From: Tenrec ecaudatus
Lineage: Eukaryota; Chordata; Mammalia; Afrosoricida; Tenrecidae
Length of the DNA stretch: 64,000 nt
Assembly (NCBI RefSeq): GCF_050624435.1
Contig: NC_134535.1
Coordinates: 122,313,731 to 122,377,730, forward strand
Direction of reading: 5' to 3'
The position numbers and the translations under genes were made by a program. This document shows, piece after piece, positions 1 through 11,604 of the stretch. Within the stretch, counting starts at the first letter, position 1; each line of letters begins with the position of its first letter. The notes beneath the pieces are model-generated. The model searched no databases. It was not told where the DNA came from and worked only from the letters and a program-made list of their open reading frames with translations.

Positions 1-330
1 CAGGGTAGGTCCGTGTGACTTCTCCTTGGAGATGTCTTGCAGGAAGTGAGCCTTGCAAGATGAAGCAGGGAATGGCTAAGACAGCTGCACCCTGGTGTGA
101 CCATCACAAAGCAAGAGACCCAAGGACTAGAAAGGCGAGACTCATTGAGCCATTTATCCCTCCGCCCTTCAATTAATTCCACATGTGTTTATTGGCCAGG
201 TTGGCACAATAAACTAACTCGATAAACTGGCACAATAAACTAACCCCTTGCCAACATGCCATACGTACATAATTATTTAGCCTCACAACTGCATTTAAGT
301 AACACCTACACCTTAATCCTATAATCCTGT
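1..330 (+). mobile_element. ERV LTR, 3' part (copy A)
   Basis: The first 220 bases align without gaps to 1548-1767, with about 20 mismatches. A related stretch lies at 23916-24166 inside a more complete LTR. The segment carries an AATAAA-like tract near 205-235, where about 20 bases appear duplicated in tandem. The LTR start lies left of the window and its end near 330 is approximate. The sequence fits the ERVL class of LTR, but that class call is from recognition only. Confidence 0.6.
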
Positions 331-1250
331 GAATATATTCCCCATCTATGAAAGTTTGTAAGCCAACCCCTTCATGCCTTTACCCCCCCAATTTTGGGTA
401 TCCAATTTATATACTGCCCACTTACATCAACCCAGTTCTCTGAGAAGACAATCACATTTTTCAACATGAAGAATCTATATTTCAGTTGGAACCTTGTGAA
501 GCCTGTATCCATAAGCAAAGTCAAATCTGGACAGGCCATGCATGAAATCAGCAACAATATGCACAAATTCACAGGCTCAAAAATCTCTTCATCTGGTTAG
601 GTTCTGGTCAAATCAATGTGGGCTGCCTCACTCAGCCTCCACAAGGTGCCCATTGGTTGCTTTGCCTTTAGACCATGGGCTCTCACCAAATACTCAGCAA
701 GCCTACCCCATTCATGCTAGGTTATGAACTTTATAACAGTAAACCTGCTCTTGTCTTCTCTTCTTCCTGTAAACCAAGTCCACAGGTATCAGTTGACAAA
801 CTCAACCCATCTGTTTGTTGCTGCATTTCTCCCAATTCCACTCAACAAGTAGATCCAAGTGGTCACCTACCAAGCATTTTGACCTGCTTACAGGCTCCCT
901 TTAATATTTGGTCCCAGAGAGGAGTTTTCTTCATGGTTCCAGATTTTTTCCACCTTCTGACAAAGACTACTGGTTCCTGAGGACTCCAAAGCACTGGGAA
1001 GGGCATATCTTTTTTTGCAGGCGTGGCCTACACCCATTTAAAGATCAGATTTCAATGGCTCAAAGCAGTGGGCTTACAAACTTTTTATTTTCATACCTCC
1101 CATATTTTCCCAGAAAACAACTGAGTAAATAGTGTGGCATATCTGACCTTTGGCTAGATAAGAAAAACTATTATGAAGGAGAGGTCAAACAAACATCTAC
1201 TCTCCATCTTATGATTTGTTTCACCAGTAACCCACTCCTAAGGTACCATA
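331..1250 (+). other. Internal sequence between two related LTR copies
   Basis: This lies between two same-orientation LTR copies, so it is probably the internal remnant of a deleted provirus. Frames open in short pieces only (for example 675-980 and 908-1132 on the plus strand), and I cannot assign them to gag, pol or env. No intact gene is present. Confidence 0.4.
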
Positions 1251-1767
1251 AATGTATTGGTCTAGGTACTTTAAAGAAACAAATCCACAGCAACTCATGA
1301 TAAGAGAGTTTTATATAAAGGTTAATTGCACATCAAGAAAATATCCCAACCCAGTGCTGCCCAAGCCCACAAGTCCAACATTAACCAATTAACCCATATG
1401 TCCAACACCAATCCACAAAGTCCTCCTCCACCTCACAAAATAGAGGCAATGATGCCAACTGCAGGAGGAAAGCTGAATCAGTGAATGTATAAGCATCTCA
1501 GGGCTGCAGGAGTCTCCTCATGGCTGCTTTAGCACCCAGGGCTGCATCAGGGTAGGTCCATGTGTCTTCTCCTTGGAGATGTCTTGCAGGAAGTGAGCCT
1601 TGCAAGATGAAGCAGGGAATGGCTAAGGCAGCTGCACCCTGGTGCGACCATCACAAAGCAAGAGACCTGAGAACTAGAAAGGTGAAGCTCACTGAAGCAT
1701 TTAACCTGCCACCCTTCAATTAATCCCACGTGTGTTTTTTGGCCAGGTTGGCACAATAAACTAACTC
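1251..1767 (+). mobile_element. ERV LTR (copy B), 3' truncated
   Basis: This copy starts near a TGTATTGGTCTAGG motif. From 1548 on it matches window bases 1-220 at about 91%. Similarity stops abruptly at 1767, in the AATAAACTAACTC tract, where RTE-like sequence begins. The 3' end of this LTR is therefore missing. Confidence 0.6.
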
Positions 1768-2110
1768 AATCATTCACACATTTCAGAAGAGAGCATCTAG
1801 CACAGAACCAGCAGTGCCGAAGAAAGAAATCCAAGCTGCTCTAAAGACAGTAAGAAAAACAAGACTTCAGGAATTGACAGAACAACCAAAATGTTTCAAC
1901 AAATGCACTACTAACAATGCTCAATACATCAATATCAAGGCATTTGGAAGAGCTATCTGATTATTTCCTCAAAAAGATCAACATTGGGGCCCATTACAAA
2001 CAAACATGAGTGAACAGAAAGCATCAATTTTTAACAATATCATTGATATTACATTCAAGTAAAATTTTGTTGAATGGAAGTAAAATAGAAGGCACTATTA
2101 TGTGGCCAGG
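1768..2110 (+). mobile_element. RTE/BovB-type LINE fragment
   Basis: The same word order as in the longer RTE copy at about 21490-21670 is seen here: a stretch near GATTATTTCCTC, a GGGGCCCATTACAAA-like block, and a run ending in CAAGTAAAATTTTG. The fragment comes from the region just before the reverse transcriptase core. Stops are present in all frames. Confidence 0.55.
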
Positions 2111-2532
2111 AAACTATGAAAAATATAAGTTATTTTCAAAAAGGACAATCAGTATAAATGATAAGGTGACCTGTGCTAACACGATCTGGGATATTGCCCA
2201 CTGAAATATTTAACATACATTTTCCTTATTGTTCTTATTAAACCCTTGTAAGTTGCATTTTAAGTGTTCAATCTAATAGGAATAAGAACATTTTATATTA
2301 ATCTAGTAATGATAAAATTATGTATTCATCATAACTTCTAATTTTAAAGTTCTTATGTTTGTAAGTTTTGAGGAGGGCTGGATCAAGGAGCAGGATCAAA
2401 ACTTAGATAAATGACTATCTTATGAATTAGTATGTTTGGTGATCATTTTAAAACATCGATGAACACATACGCTATGCCCTACTACTTTTTCCCCATGCAT
2501 GTAGGTTAGATGTGGACAAAAGCCTGTCAGAA
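2111..2532. other. AT-rich sequence, no gene recognised
   Basis: Sequence with no long frame, splice pattern or repeat that I can identify. Confidence 0.5.
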
Positions 2533-2752
2533 AGATCTTAGAGAAACATCCAAACCCAACTCACTGCCCTCAAGTCCATACAGATTCACAGCTTCTCTAC
2601 AGGACCAGGTGCGTCTGCACTGTTTGAGGATGTGAGACTGCAACTGGTTCCTGGTGTAAAAGACCATCTTTCTCCCACAGAGCAGCTGGTGGTTTGAACT
2701 GCTGACCTTGAGAATCACGGCCCATTGCAGAACCAGTAAGCCACCAGGGCTC
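2533..2752 (-). repeat. AfroSINE-like SINE
   Basis: On the minus strand it begins GGAGCCCTGGTGGCTTACTG, then has a box-B-like GGTCAGCAGTTCAAACC block, a GTGGGAGAAAGATGG block, and ends near an ACTCACTGCC-type 3' motif. This is the layout of the tRNA-related SINE typical of Afrotheria. It is one of the best-kept copies in the window. Confidence 0.75.
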
Positions 2753-2837
2753 CAGAATCATGACAATAATCATCACAATAGTTAAATAGTGGCTAAATAT
2801 TTTCATAAGTCCTAAATTTCCAACCAGCATAGTTGAA

Positions 2838-3065
2838 TTTTAGAATGCTTATTCACATAGCAATGGCATGTCTGCTGATGCATATGATTAAGCTTGTGAC
2901 AACTCAAGGAAAGGTTGGTGGTTCAGATCCACTCAGTAGCACCTTGAAAGTCACTCCTATAACCTGCTTCTGAGACATCACCCCTGACTGCATTTGAACC
3001 AACTTTGACTCACAGCAACGTGATGTAGGCTTTTCAAGGAGCTAAATCTCTATTGGAGCAAAATT
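2838..3065 (+). repeat. Diverged AfroSINE-like SINE
   Basis: A GAAAGGTTGGTGGTTCAGATC block (box-B region) near 2911 and a TTTGACTCACAGCAACGTGA block near 3003 match the SINE in order. The copy is degraded and its limits are approximate. Confidence 0.5.
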
Positions 3066-4205
3066 GTCATTTTTGTCTTGTATGTGTGTGTCTTCTTTTG
3101 GGGGAGGAGTTACTTTTGTAGTACAGCAATAAATTACTGAAATATCATATGTGAGTGAAAATGATCAATTAAACTATACATCCTGAATATTTGCATTTAT
3201 GTAAAGTGCCCAAACAAGCAAAGCCAATCTACAATAAGAAAGCAAAGACCATGGTTTAGAAAGAGGAAGGAGAAGTGGTCAGCGAAGACACAGGGGCAGA
3301 GCTGACGGAGGCTAGCAGTTCTGGTTTCTGGAACGGATTTGATCTACATTGTTTTAGTCTCTGCCTTACACACTCTGAACTATTTTTATATATTTAGCTT
3401 TATTTCTATATGGCAAAGGAAATAACATTTATTTCCAGAAAATTTACCTACGTATTATTTTTCAGAAAATGGAAGAATTTTAAATGTGCATTGATGGTAT
3501 GAAGCATAGGTAAGCATGGTCGATTCAAAGAATCGAGTACTAGGTAGCTTTCACAATAAATAAAAGGCAGCTCTAGACAACCTTTAAAGAGTGTTAGAAG
3601 CAAGGATGGTGAGCTTTGACTTGATTACTTCAGATATGTGATCAGTACAGACCAGTCCTAAGAAATGACGCTTTCTGTGGTGAAATAGAGGTCAGTGAAA
3701 ATGAGAGACATTTAATGAGATGAGCCGTCAACAGTGGATGGAAACACACTGATGATCACTAAGCTCAGGACACTGTAACACTGGTACAAAACAAAATGTA
3801 TATGCATTGTTGAGAGAAAAAATATTTCTCTGTAGACTTTCACTGAAATAACAATAAGAACCTTAAAAAATGCACATGATCAAACAAAATTGCATTTTGC
3901 TGTAGCAGAGTTTGTGTTGGTCAGAGTCTACCGAGGGACAATTAACAACACGGACAAAACCATGAATGGATCCTGGATACACAAAGTCAACTGAAATGAG
4001 TAAGATACTAAATATTCATATGCTATTTATGTAAATTTGCAAAGTAGGCAAATCTCTTCTTTAATGTGTGTAGGAAACATAGAATGTTAGTAATATTGTA
4101 GCAGGTCACTAAAATGACAAATACTTGATATCTACTTAAATATATATTTATGCATTTCTTTTTGTACATTGTAACTTTTAGTAAAATAAATCTTTGAAAT
4201 CTTAC
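3066..4205. other. Intron 4 side of the minus-strand receptor gene
   Basis: No further exon is seen. Just left of exon 4, roughly 4010-4205, the sequence on the minus strand resembles the start of intron 4 of the plus-strand gene (after 45358), so the duplication includes intron sequence. The rest is unassigned. No counterpart of exon 5 or 6 is visible down to position 1. Confidence 0.5.
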
Positions 4206-4357
4206 CATTTCTTCATCATTTTCTATAATAAGTATATTAGATTTCTGGGAAGCACAGGCCATCTGGCTCTCAGTCCAGTTTTTCTTTACAGTACTAATGT
4301 GGTAGCAATGGTTGGAGTAGGAAAACCAATCCTCCATACAACCATCACAATGAGATG
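4206..4357 (-). CDS. Exon 4 (first lectin-domain exon) of minus-strand receptor
   Basis: A 152-nt exon with TTTTTCAG acceptor and ATG|GTAAG donor. It encodes the S-H-C-D-G-C start (interchain-type Cys and first domain Cys), N-H-C-Y, the K-N-W-T-E-S glycosylation site, M-A-C-A-S and E-N-D-E-E-M. Eight bases differ from exon 4 of the plus-strand gene, giving three residue changes: V for E, Q for R, I for L. The frame stays open past the donor as far as 4023, but that is intron read-through. Confidence 0.85.
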
Positions 4358-7300
4358 CTGAAAAAGATGAGGAATTTACATCATAAGACAATTAGAGTGA
4401 AAATATAAACTGATATATTTGCATATACCTATGTATACATAGTGTACGTATGTACTCGGCCAAAGCTACGTATAAAAAGAAACTACACACAAAAAAGTGT
4501 CAGCCTCCCACTTATTTATGTGCCTCTAATCAGTCCACACTATTGAAAAGTGTCCTGAAAATCACTGAAGAATTCTATCTACTTTACTAGAATAGTTAAA
4601 ACTATTTATCTTCTATCATGCTATTGTTGTTTCTTGTTAGGTGATACGGATCTGATTTTCAACTCATAGCAACCTCACGTGACACAGTCTAACCTTCTCA
4701 GTAGATTCTGTAGGCCATAATCTTCATGAAGCAGAGGAAAATTTCAATCAATTCAAAAGAAGAATATGGTAATTAAAAAGAAAATTCTTCTAAATTTTGA
4801 ACAATACCCTCTTATGATTTCTATGTATGAAAATGTATTCTTTTATATTAGTTATTAAAGTAATTATTATTTATTTATGGCCTAAAATAGAGCAAAGTAT
4901 GATCTATCAGAACTTTAAAAATTATTTTACCAATGACAATTAATAAATTATTAAAAATACTTGGGAAAATATTTTAGCAACCCAAAAGATTACCAGCATA
5001 TAATGTTAATCTATTAGAATATTAAAATTATTTCATACCTTTTAGGGTACTGTTCTTTTCCAATATTCCAAGAGCTAAAAAGATTGAAGTAATTCCCAAA
5101 GAGGTTAGTGTTTTTGTAATAAATCAATAATTTTAGTTCCTACTTCATTGCAATATATTATAATAATGTATGTTAAAATTATTTCCCCAATAGAAATAGA
5201 TAAAGTATTAAACTTATTTGGATAAAATTTGAATAGCCTAATAGACAAATGTTACCATATTTTATAATTGTATTTTTAAAAATTAATTTTTATTTCTCAG
5301 TGAAAGATTTCACCTTCTCAATGAAAGCTTTTGACATGAGACAAACAGTACACATATATGCATGCACACGCATATAGCAAATATTTAGAATTTATAACAA
5401 GTACTCTCCACAATCATTCTGCTGTGTACACTTTTGAAAAGTTCAGAATAACTCTTCTACATTTAGTCCATATTGAAGAGTTATTCATTATTTGACACTT
5501 TTTAGAGACTTGGAAAATATATAACATAAATGCATACTTTTAAATGAGGTTCTATTCTCTAATATAAGGAAATATCTGGAGGCATCTTTGAAGATTTATA
5601 AGAAATATTGCCTTATAATATTTCAGAAGCTTACAAGGAGCACTGACTTTCACGGCTATTACACAGGTAGCAAGACAAGGAAGATGATCATCAAGATTCA
5701 GTTGGGAGCTTCTCTGATGGCAACGGGTGATGTACAGAAAGAGACGCGGAACTACCGAGAAAGGACAGATGGCAGCAAAGTTTAGAAAGCGTGTAAACAG
5801 GAGATGTGAGATACCCAGGGAGCTGTGTACATAGACTTGGACTATGAGCCCACATTTTCCATTAAAAAATTTGTGTCGGAATATATAATTTTGTCATTAG
5901 TAAAATGATAGAGGAAACCTTGTTTATGACTATTTAAAATTGCCTGAATAGAACTAATCTTCAGATTCCATACTAGAATATGATATCTATACATCAGGTC
6001 CAATCCTCACATATGAAAGCTATTGAGTACATTTCTTTAATTTGAATATCCTTCCTTGCTCCCAAGCTATTTTTTACTCTTGCCTTACATTTTGCACATG
6101 AACTACAATCCTTAATGCAGTTATGAGGCTTCATTAGATATTTTACTCTTGTAATGGAAATTTTTCTGATTCTATTGAAAATCTTGAAAAGCATTATGAA
6201 GATTTAAGTCCACATATTTTATTTCCTGCTCAGTGATTGAAATGGAGCGACTAGCACCCTTAGGGGTCTTTTTTCTCTGCATTTTTGAACTCCAGGTCAG
6301 ATTCAGTTCTGAGTATAAAACTGTTTGATTAGTCACCTCTGGTGGTGAGCAGTGTCCGACTCTGTGCTCTACCGTGAACTCTGCCTGAGAAGGGAAGAGA
6401 CGTCTGTATCACAAGGCCAAAGCAGATGGGGAGGCAGAGTAAGAATCAGTGCTTAGTTGGCAGCTCAGAATCTAAAGTACTAGTTCTAATTTTTTTTGGG
6501 GGGGGAGTTTTATATAAATGTCTCATGGTGGAAATAATAATAATAGTTGTACATGTGATAAAATGTTAATGGTTGGAATAATAAAAGTAATTATTGAATC
6601 ATAAATATGTTCAAAAATAAGAATATCCATACTTAGTCCAACATTACAGAGATATTTTAAACTATTATAACACATGGGTTTAAAATAAAAACGTGTTGAG
6701 AGGGAAAAATGATCATATTAGAACAATTTCATAATACAGGAATGACTAAAGACTGAATGCTCTATAGAAGTGGGGATTTGAAAGTTAGCACATAAAATAA
6801 TTTATTGCACTAATTTGCCTTGATTTATTGACTTTTATTTATTGAAAGTTGATGAAGTCTTATTATATGGTTTATTTCCTTAATTATTAAGGGGCAGAGG
6901 CTTCTGCACAACACAATAAATTTATCTACCACCTAAAAAACACTGGACACACCATTTTAAACTATTTGAAATCTATGTTTCTTATCTAATAATATTGCAA
7001 TTGATTTGGTAGCTCAAACACACAATCTTAAATGAATGAATAGAAATACCACTTATGGAAGAACAATGGTGATTCAAACTTCCAGAAAGACTGTATGGCT
7101 GTCGCAGTCTGTATGAGCTCCTTCAGTTGTAGAAGTAATTGTTACAATCCTGTCATGGTAATTTGAAGATGCTCTCGTGGGACTGGATTCATTAAGATCC
7201 AGAATTGAATTCTGACCCTGAAGCTTACAATGTATAACCTTTACAAATGTATTTAATGTCTAGCAATATAATCTTATCATCTAGACTGTTTTTGAAGATG

Positions 7301-10300
7301 TACGGCCAGAGTTCTTAGAGGAAAGGGTGGCAAACATCATCTTACAGACTTTGGACATGTTATGAGCAGAGACCTAGAGAACGATGTTGTTTGGCAAAGA
7401 AGAACGGAAAAGAAGGAGAGGCCCTCACTAAGATGGCATGACGCCAGGCTGCAACCCTGAGCTCAGGCATAGGCCCAACTGTGAGGAGGGCACAGGACCG
7501 GGCAATGTTTCTGTCTGTTTTACGTCCGACCACTGTGGGTCAGAAGTCAATCGATGGCACAAACAACGGCAGCAAGCTTTCAATCAAAACATTGCTTGAC
7601 ACCTACCAAAATAGTATTGTTTCTTCTTCATTATCTCTGTAAAAACCTGCGATTATTTAGAAGCACCGATCATCCAACTCTTATTTCATGTTTTTACTTA
7701 TTTATTTATTACCAATGTAGTAACAATTTTTGAAATATATAAACCAGTTTCTTGGACAATGACCATAATTATATATTAAGAGAGGTTATATATTATTATA
7801 CATAAATCATGACTTAGAGAATGAAGATAATTGACATATTTGTGTATCTATATATATACATATATGTGTATAATTAAGAGATGCACCCTCAAGAACTGGT
7901 ACATATAAAGAAAAACATAGAGACATACACACAGAAAATAAACTTTCCAAACCCTAATTTATATACTTATATAAGACAAATAAGCAAATATTAGATCAAT
8001 ATAAGTCCTGAATATGTACATGTACTGTACATTTTAATTAAGTTGAATTTGTAAAATCATATAATTAACAATAAGCCATAGATATAATGGTATGTTGATT
8101 TTAGAGACAAAATATAATCTTCAAAATGTTAAAATATGTTTATTGATTTTAATTATCAGAAAAGAATTATTCTGTACTAATATATAGTGCCAAAAATACA
8201 TAATTATTGGAAAAGATTAATATGCTATAAAGAACCAATATTTCAATTATTGATTAATAATCTAATAAAATTTATTAATTTGGAATCTAGTGTGTTTAGA
8301 ATAAAAGTAACATGGGATAAATAGTACTTTAGCAAAAAGTAAACTAAGTCATGGATGTCTTTTGGGAAATTTTTAATTCCTACACATAAATGGAAATGTG
8401 ATATTTGGTAAAAGAAATCTTATTGAACCAAACTTTACCACGTCTTAGAGTACTTGATGAATCACTGCACAAGGTTAACTACAATTACTTAATAATATTT
8501 TTTACATTTCTCAAAAATATTTTGTAGACTACACCTGCGCATTCACACACAGTATGGGGGCTTCACCAAAAGAAACTCGAATTTTCCCATAAACTTTTGA
8601 AGCCCACTGAAATATAGCACATTATTTATTTGGTTGTACTATTTGTGCTTTTATAATTTCAGAACTTAAAAAAGTTGAATCACTTGCAATGTAGTTGTTG
8701 AGGAGTAAAATAAGGTTGCCATGTAGTTTCCCATGCAAACAATGACATTTATAGTGGTGTTTCAGAAAAATAGTTTTACATCTTACATTGATCTTGACAA
8801 AGAAACAGTTACAGAAATAGAAGGTACAGTCAACAAGAAACTGTCAACCCACTCTGGAAATATGACAACAATGAAGACATGAAGGCCTTCCAGGAGAAAA
8901 GTCTGTCTGTAAGCCACTAGATAAATTGGAACTAGCTCGTTGGCAGTGAGCTTGGTTCTTGGTACTCTAATAGAGAGTGATAGAAAAGTGGTAAGCCTGT
9001 ACCCTGTCAAAATCAGAACAATTGGGAGAGGCAGAAAAATAGGACAATTCTATTGCCCCACATTCATGGTATATGAGGCTAGATGTGGGTCAGAGTTAAT
9101 ATTTGGTTATGGATAGTCATTGAAATACTACTATTTGTTGCTGAAAAGACCATTTGGTCTCCATTAAATTTCTTGGCACCTTGATCAAAATTTCATTCTC
9201 CATTCTCTTATCTGTTCCATTCCATGGCATTATTCCTATTTTAACTCTAAAACACACTACATATAAATAGAGTTCTTTCTCCCTTTAGAATTCTGTGCCT
9301 CATTTGTTTGACTAGAAACTCCAGCTTCCTGTTGAATAAAGTTCTGAGATAATCGCTTTTGCTCCTTTCATAGGGGAGACATCCATTCTTCACCCTCAGC
9401 ACAATGTCAGCTGTGGGGTTTTATAGATGCTCCTCTGAGTTTTATGTTTCCAGTTTCCTTTTTTATTTTTATTTTTAGCATGACCCTGTAGTAAATTCGG
9501 TCAAACACTTCTCCTGCTTTTATTGCAATGATCATGGTTTCTTGTTGGGGTAAAACACGATCCATGGAATGTGAGAAAAATGTTGCGTCTTCATTCACTT
9601 TTTTGAAGAGTTATGAAGTTTTATACTAACACCCTTGAAAGTTTGTTAGAGTTCATCAGTTAAACATCTAGATTTGAGGTCTTATTTGTGAAAATATTTT
9701 AATCAACAGTTTTATTGACATATAATTCACATACTGTACAATTAAATAATTTTAAAAATGAAGAGTTGTGCAATAATCACCACAATGAATTGTAGAACAA
9801 GTCCTTCATTGTTGTACTCATTTTCAGCTCTTTACTTCCACCCAATTACTCCTAAAATAGTCTCTGTAGATTTCTCTAACCAACTCTTCCCAGGTAAGTA
9901 GGCAATGCCTAACGGGTTTTCACGGGTAACTGCACAGCTAGTTAAATAATGATCATTTTCTGGCCATTAGAATTTTGAGGAGTTCCAAATTGGCTTTGGC
10001 CTTTCAGTAATAGCATAACGGCTGATTTTCAAGACTACCACAGGCTGGGGGTAGAAAAAGTTAAAATGTTCAAGCACTGCCTTTCTTACCAAAGTTCAAC
10101 ATTTTTTCTTGAATAAACACCCAGAAGATGGCTTCAACTTTGAATTTGCAGATTTTGATAATTTCTTATGTGTTTCTTTAATTTAAGGAGGATGTAATCT
10201 TTATGAAGGTCCTCACTGCACCATTCCAGGTATCTCAATCTTCAGTAGTATTTTCCTTGCGGATATGGTTAAGCTGCTATTTTAGAGCATATTTAAAATG

Positions 10301-11533
10301 TACAACAATATAAATGATTGTGAAATGGAATAATCAGTTGCATTATCCATGCAAATATTACTTCTCTGAAGAAGTCTTGATTCCTTAGAAGTTCAATCAT
10401 TGAGACTCTCTTAACAAGTTTTTCTTTCTTCAAAATAATGATTATTGCAGGTAAACCACACCTTTGGGCAATGCACAAAATGTGGTTGTAGTTAAGGAAC
10501 ATGAATTAATATTTGAGAGAAAATTGTATTGTAAGATAGAAGTGTATTGGAATTAAATTATTACAATACGTAGAATATACTTGGATATGTATGTGAACAC
10601 ATACATAAATGAAAACTGTCTAAATTTTGTTCCATTACTTAATATATGATATTTAAGATGCTTAAAATATTTGCCTCTAAATGTCCAAGGAAAAAAGTGA
10701 TGATATAATATAATTAAAGAACAAATTTGAAAAATGAACTAGTGTCCTATATCATAGTTTCTGCAGAAAAAGGGCATTAGAAGTGTGATGGATAACCTGT
10801 TTGTCAGAGGGTTGCTTGTAAGCTACTATTATGCTTGGTGTTATCTCACCAGTATTTAAAATCACATCAGGGACCCACAAGGTTGGCAGATTTAACTGGC
10901 ACTTCCAGACTAGCACAGGCTAGAAAGAAAGGCCGGATGACCTCAAGTATAAGTAATGTAAATGCCATGAATTGTAGCACATTACCTGATGTCTCGCTGG
11001 AAGAAGAATCCCTAGGAAAGAGGAACTAAAAACATATGGCAGCTCCAACACAGTAGCCACAGAAAAGATGTTTTAGGACCAGGTGACATATCCTACTGTT
11101 ATTGTACCTGGTTGCCTTGAGTTACAATGGACTCAGGGCCAATAGCGATTATTTACAAATAATTTCCACATCTGTTCATTGATTAGAAATCCTGGTGGCA
11201 CTTTGGACTAAGCAGTAGCCTGCTGACTGTGCGGTTGGGATTTCAAACCCCCAGTGGCGCCAAGGGAGATGGTTTAAACAATCTGCACCCGTAGGATTTA
11301 CAGCCTCGGAGGCCTTATTCATGGCACTTACTCAGGGGCAGAAGGGATTCATTGATACTAGATTTATAACTCAGATACAGATCTATCATGAAAATTATCC
11401 ATCCACATTCGTTATATAATTCCCTTAGTGTCTCTTAACACTTCTAAATGCAAATGGGGTGTGCTTACCCTGCAAACATTACAAACTATTAGGACAATTA
11501 TCTACCATTCTCACATCTTCTTATCAAACCATT

Positions 11534-11604
<71 letters not shown>

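Noticed and set aside
2533..2752. tRNA gene
   Set aside because: The A/B-box-like segments belong to a SINE; no cloverleaf with a full acceptor stem is seen.
4023..4205. Open frame extending past exon 4 of the minus-strand receptor
   Set aside because: It starts exactly after ATG|GTAAG, becomes low in conserved lectin motifs, and the plus-strand gene splices at the same point to a proper exon 5. It is intron read-through, unless an unusual short isoform exists.
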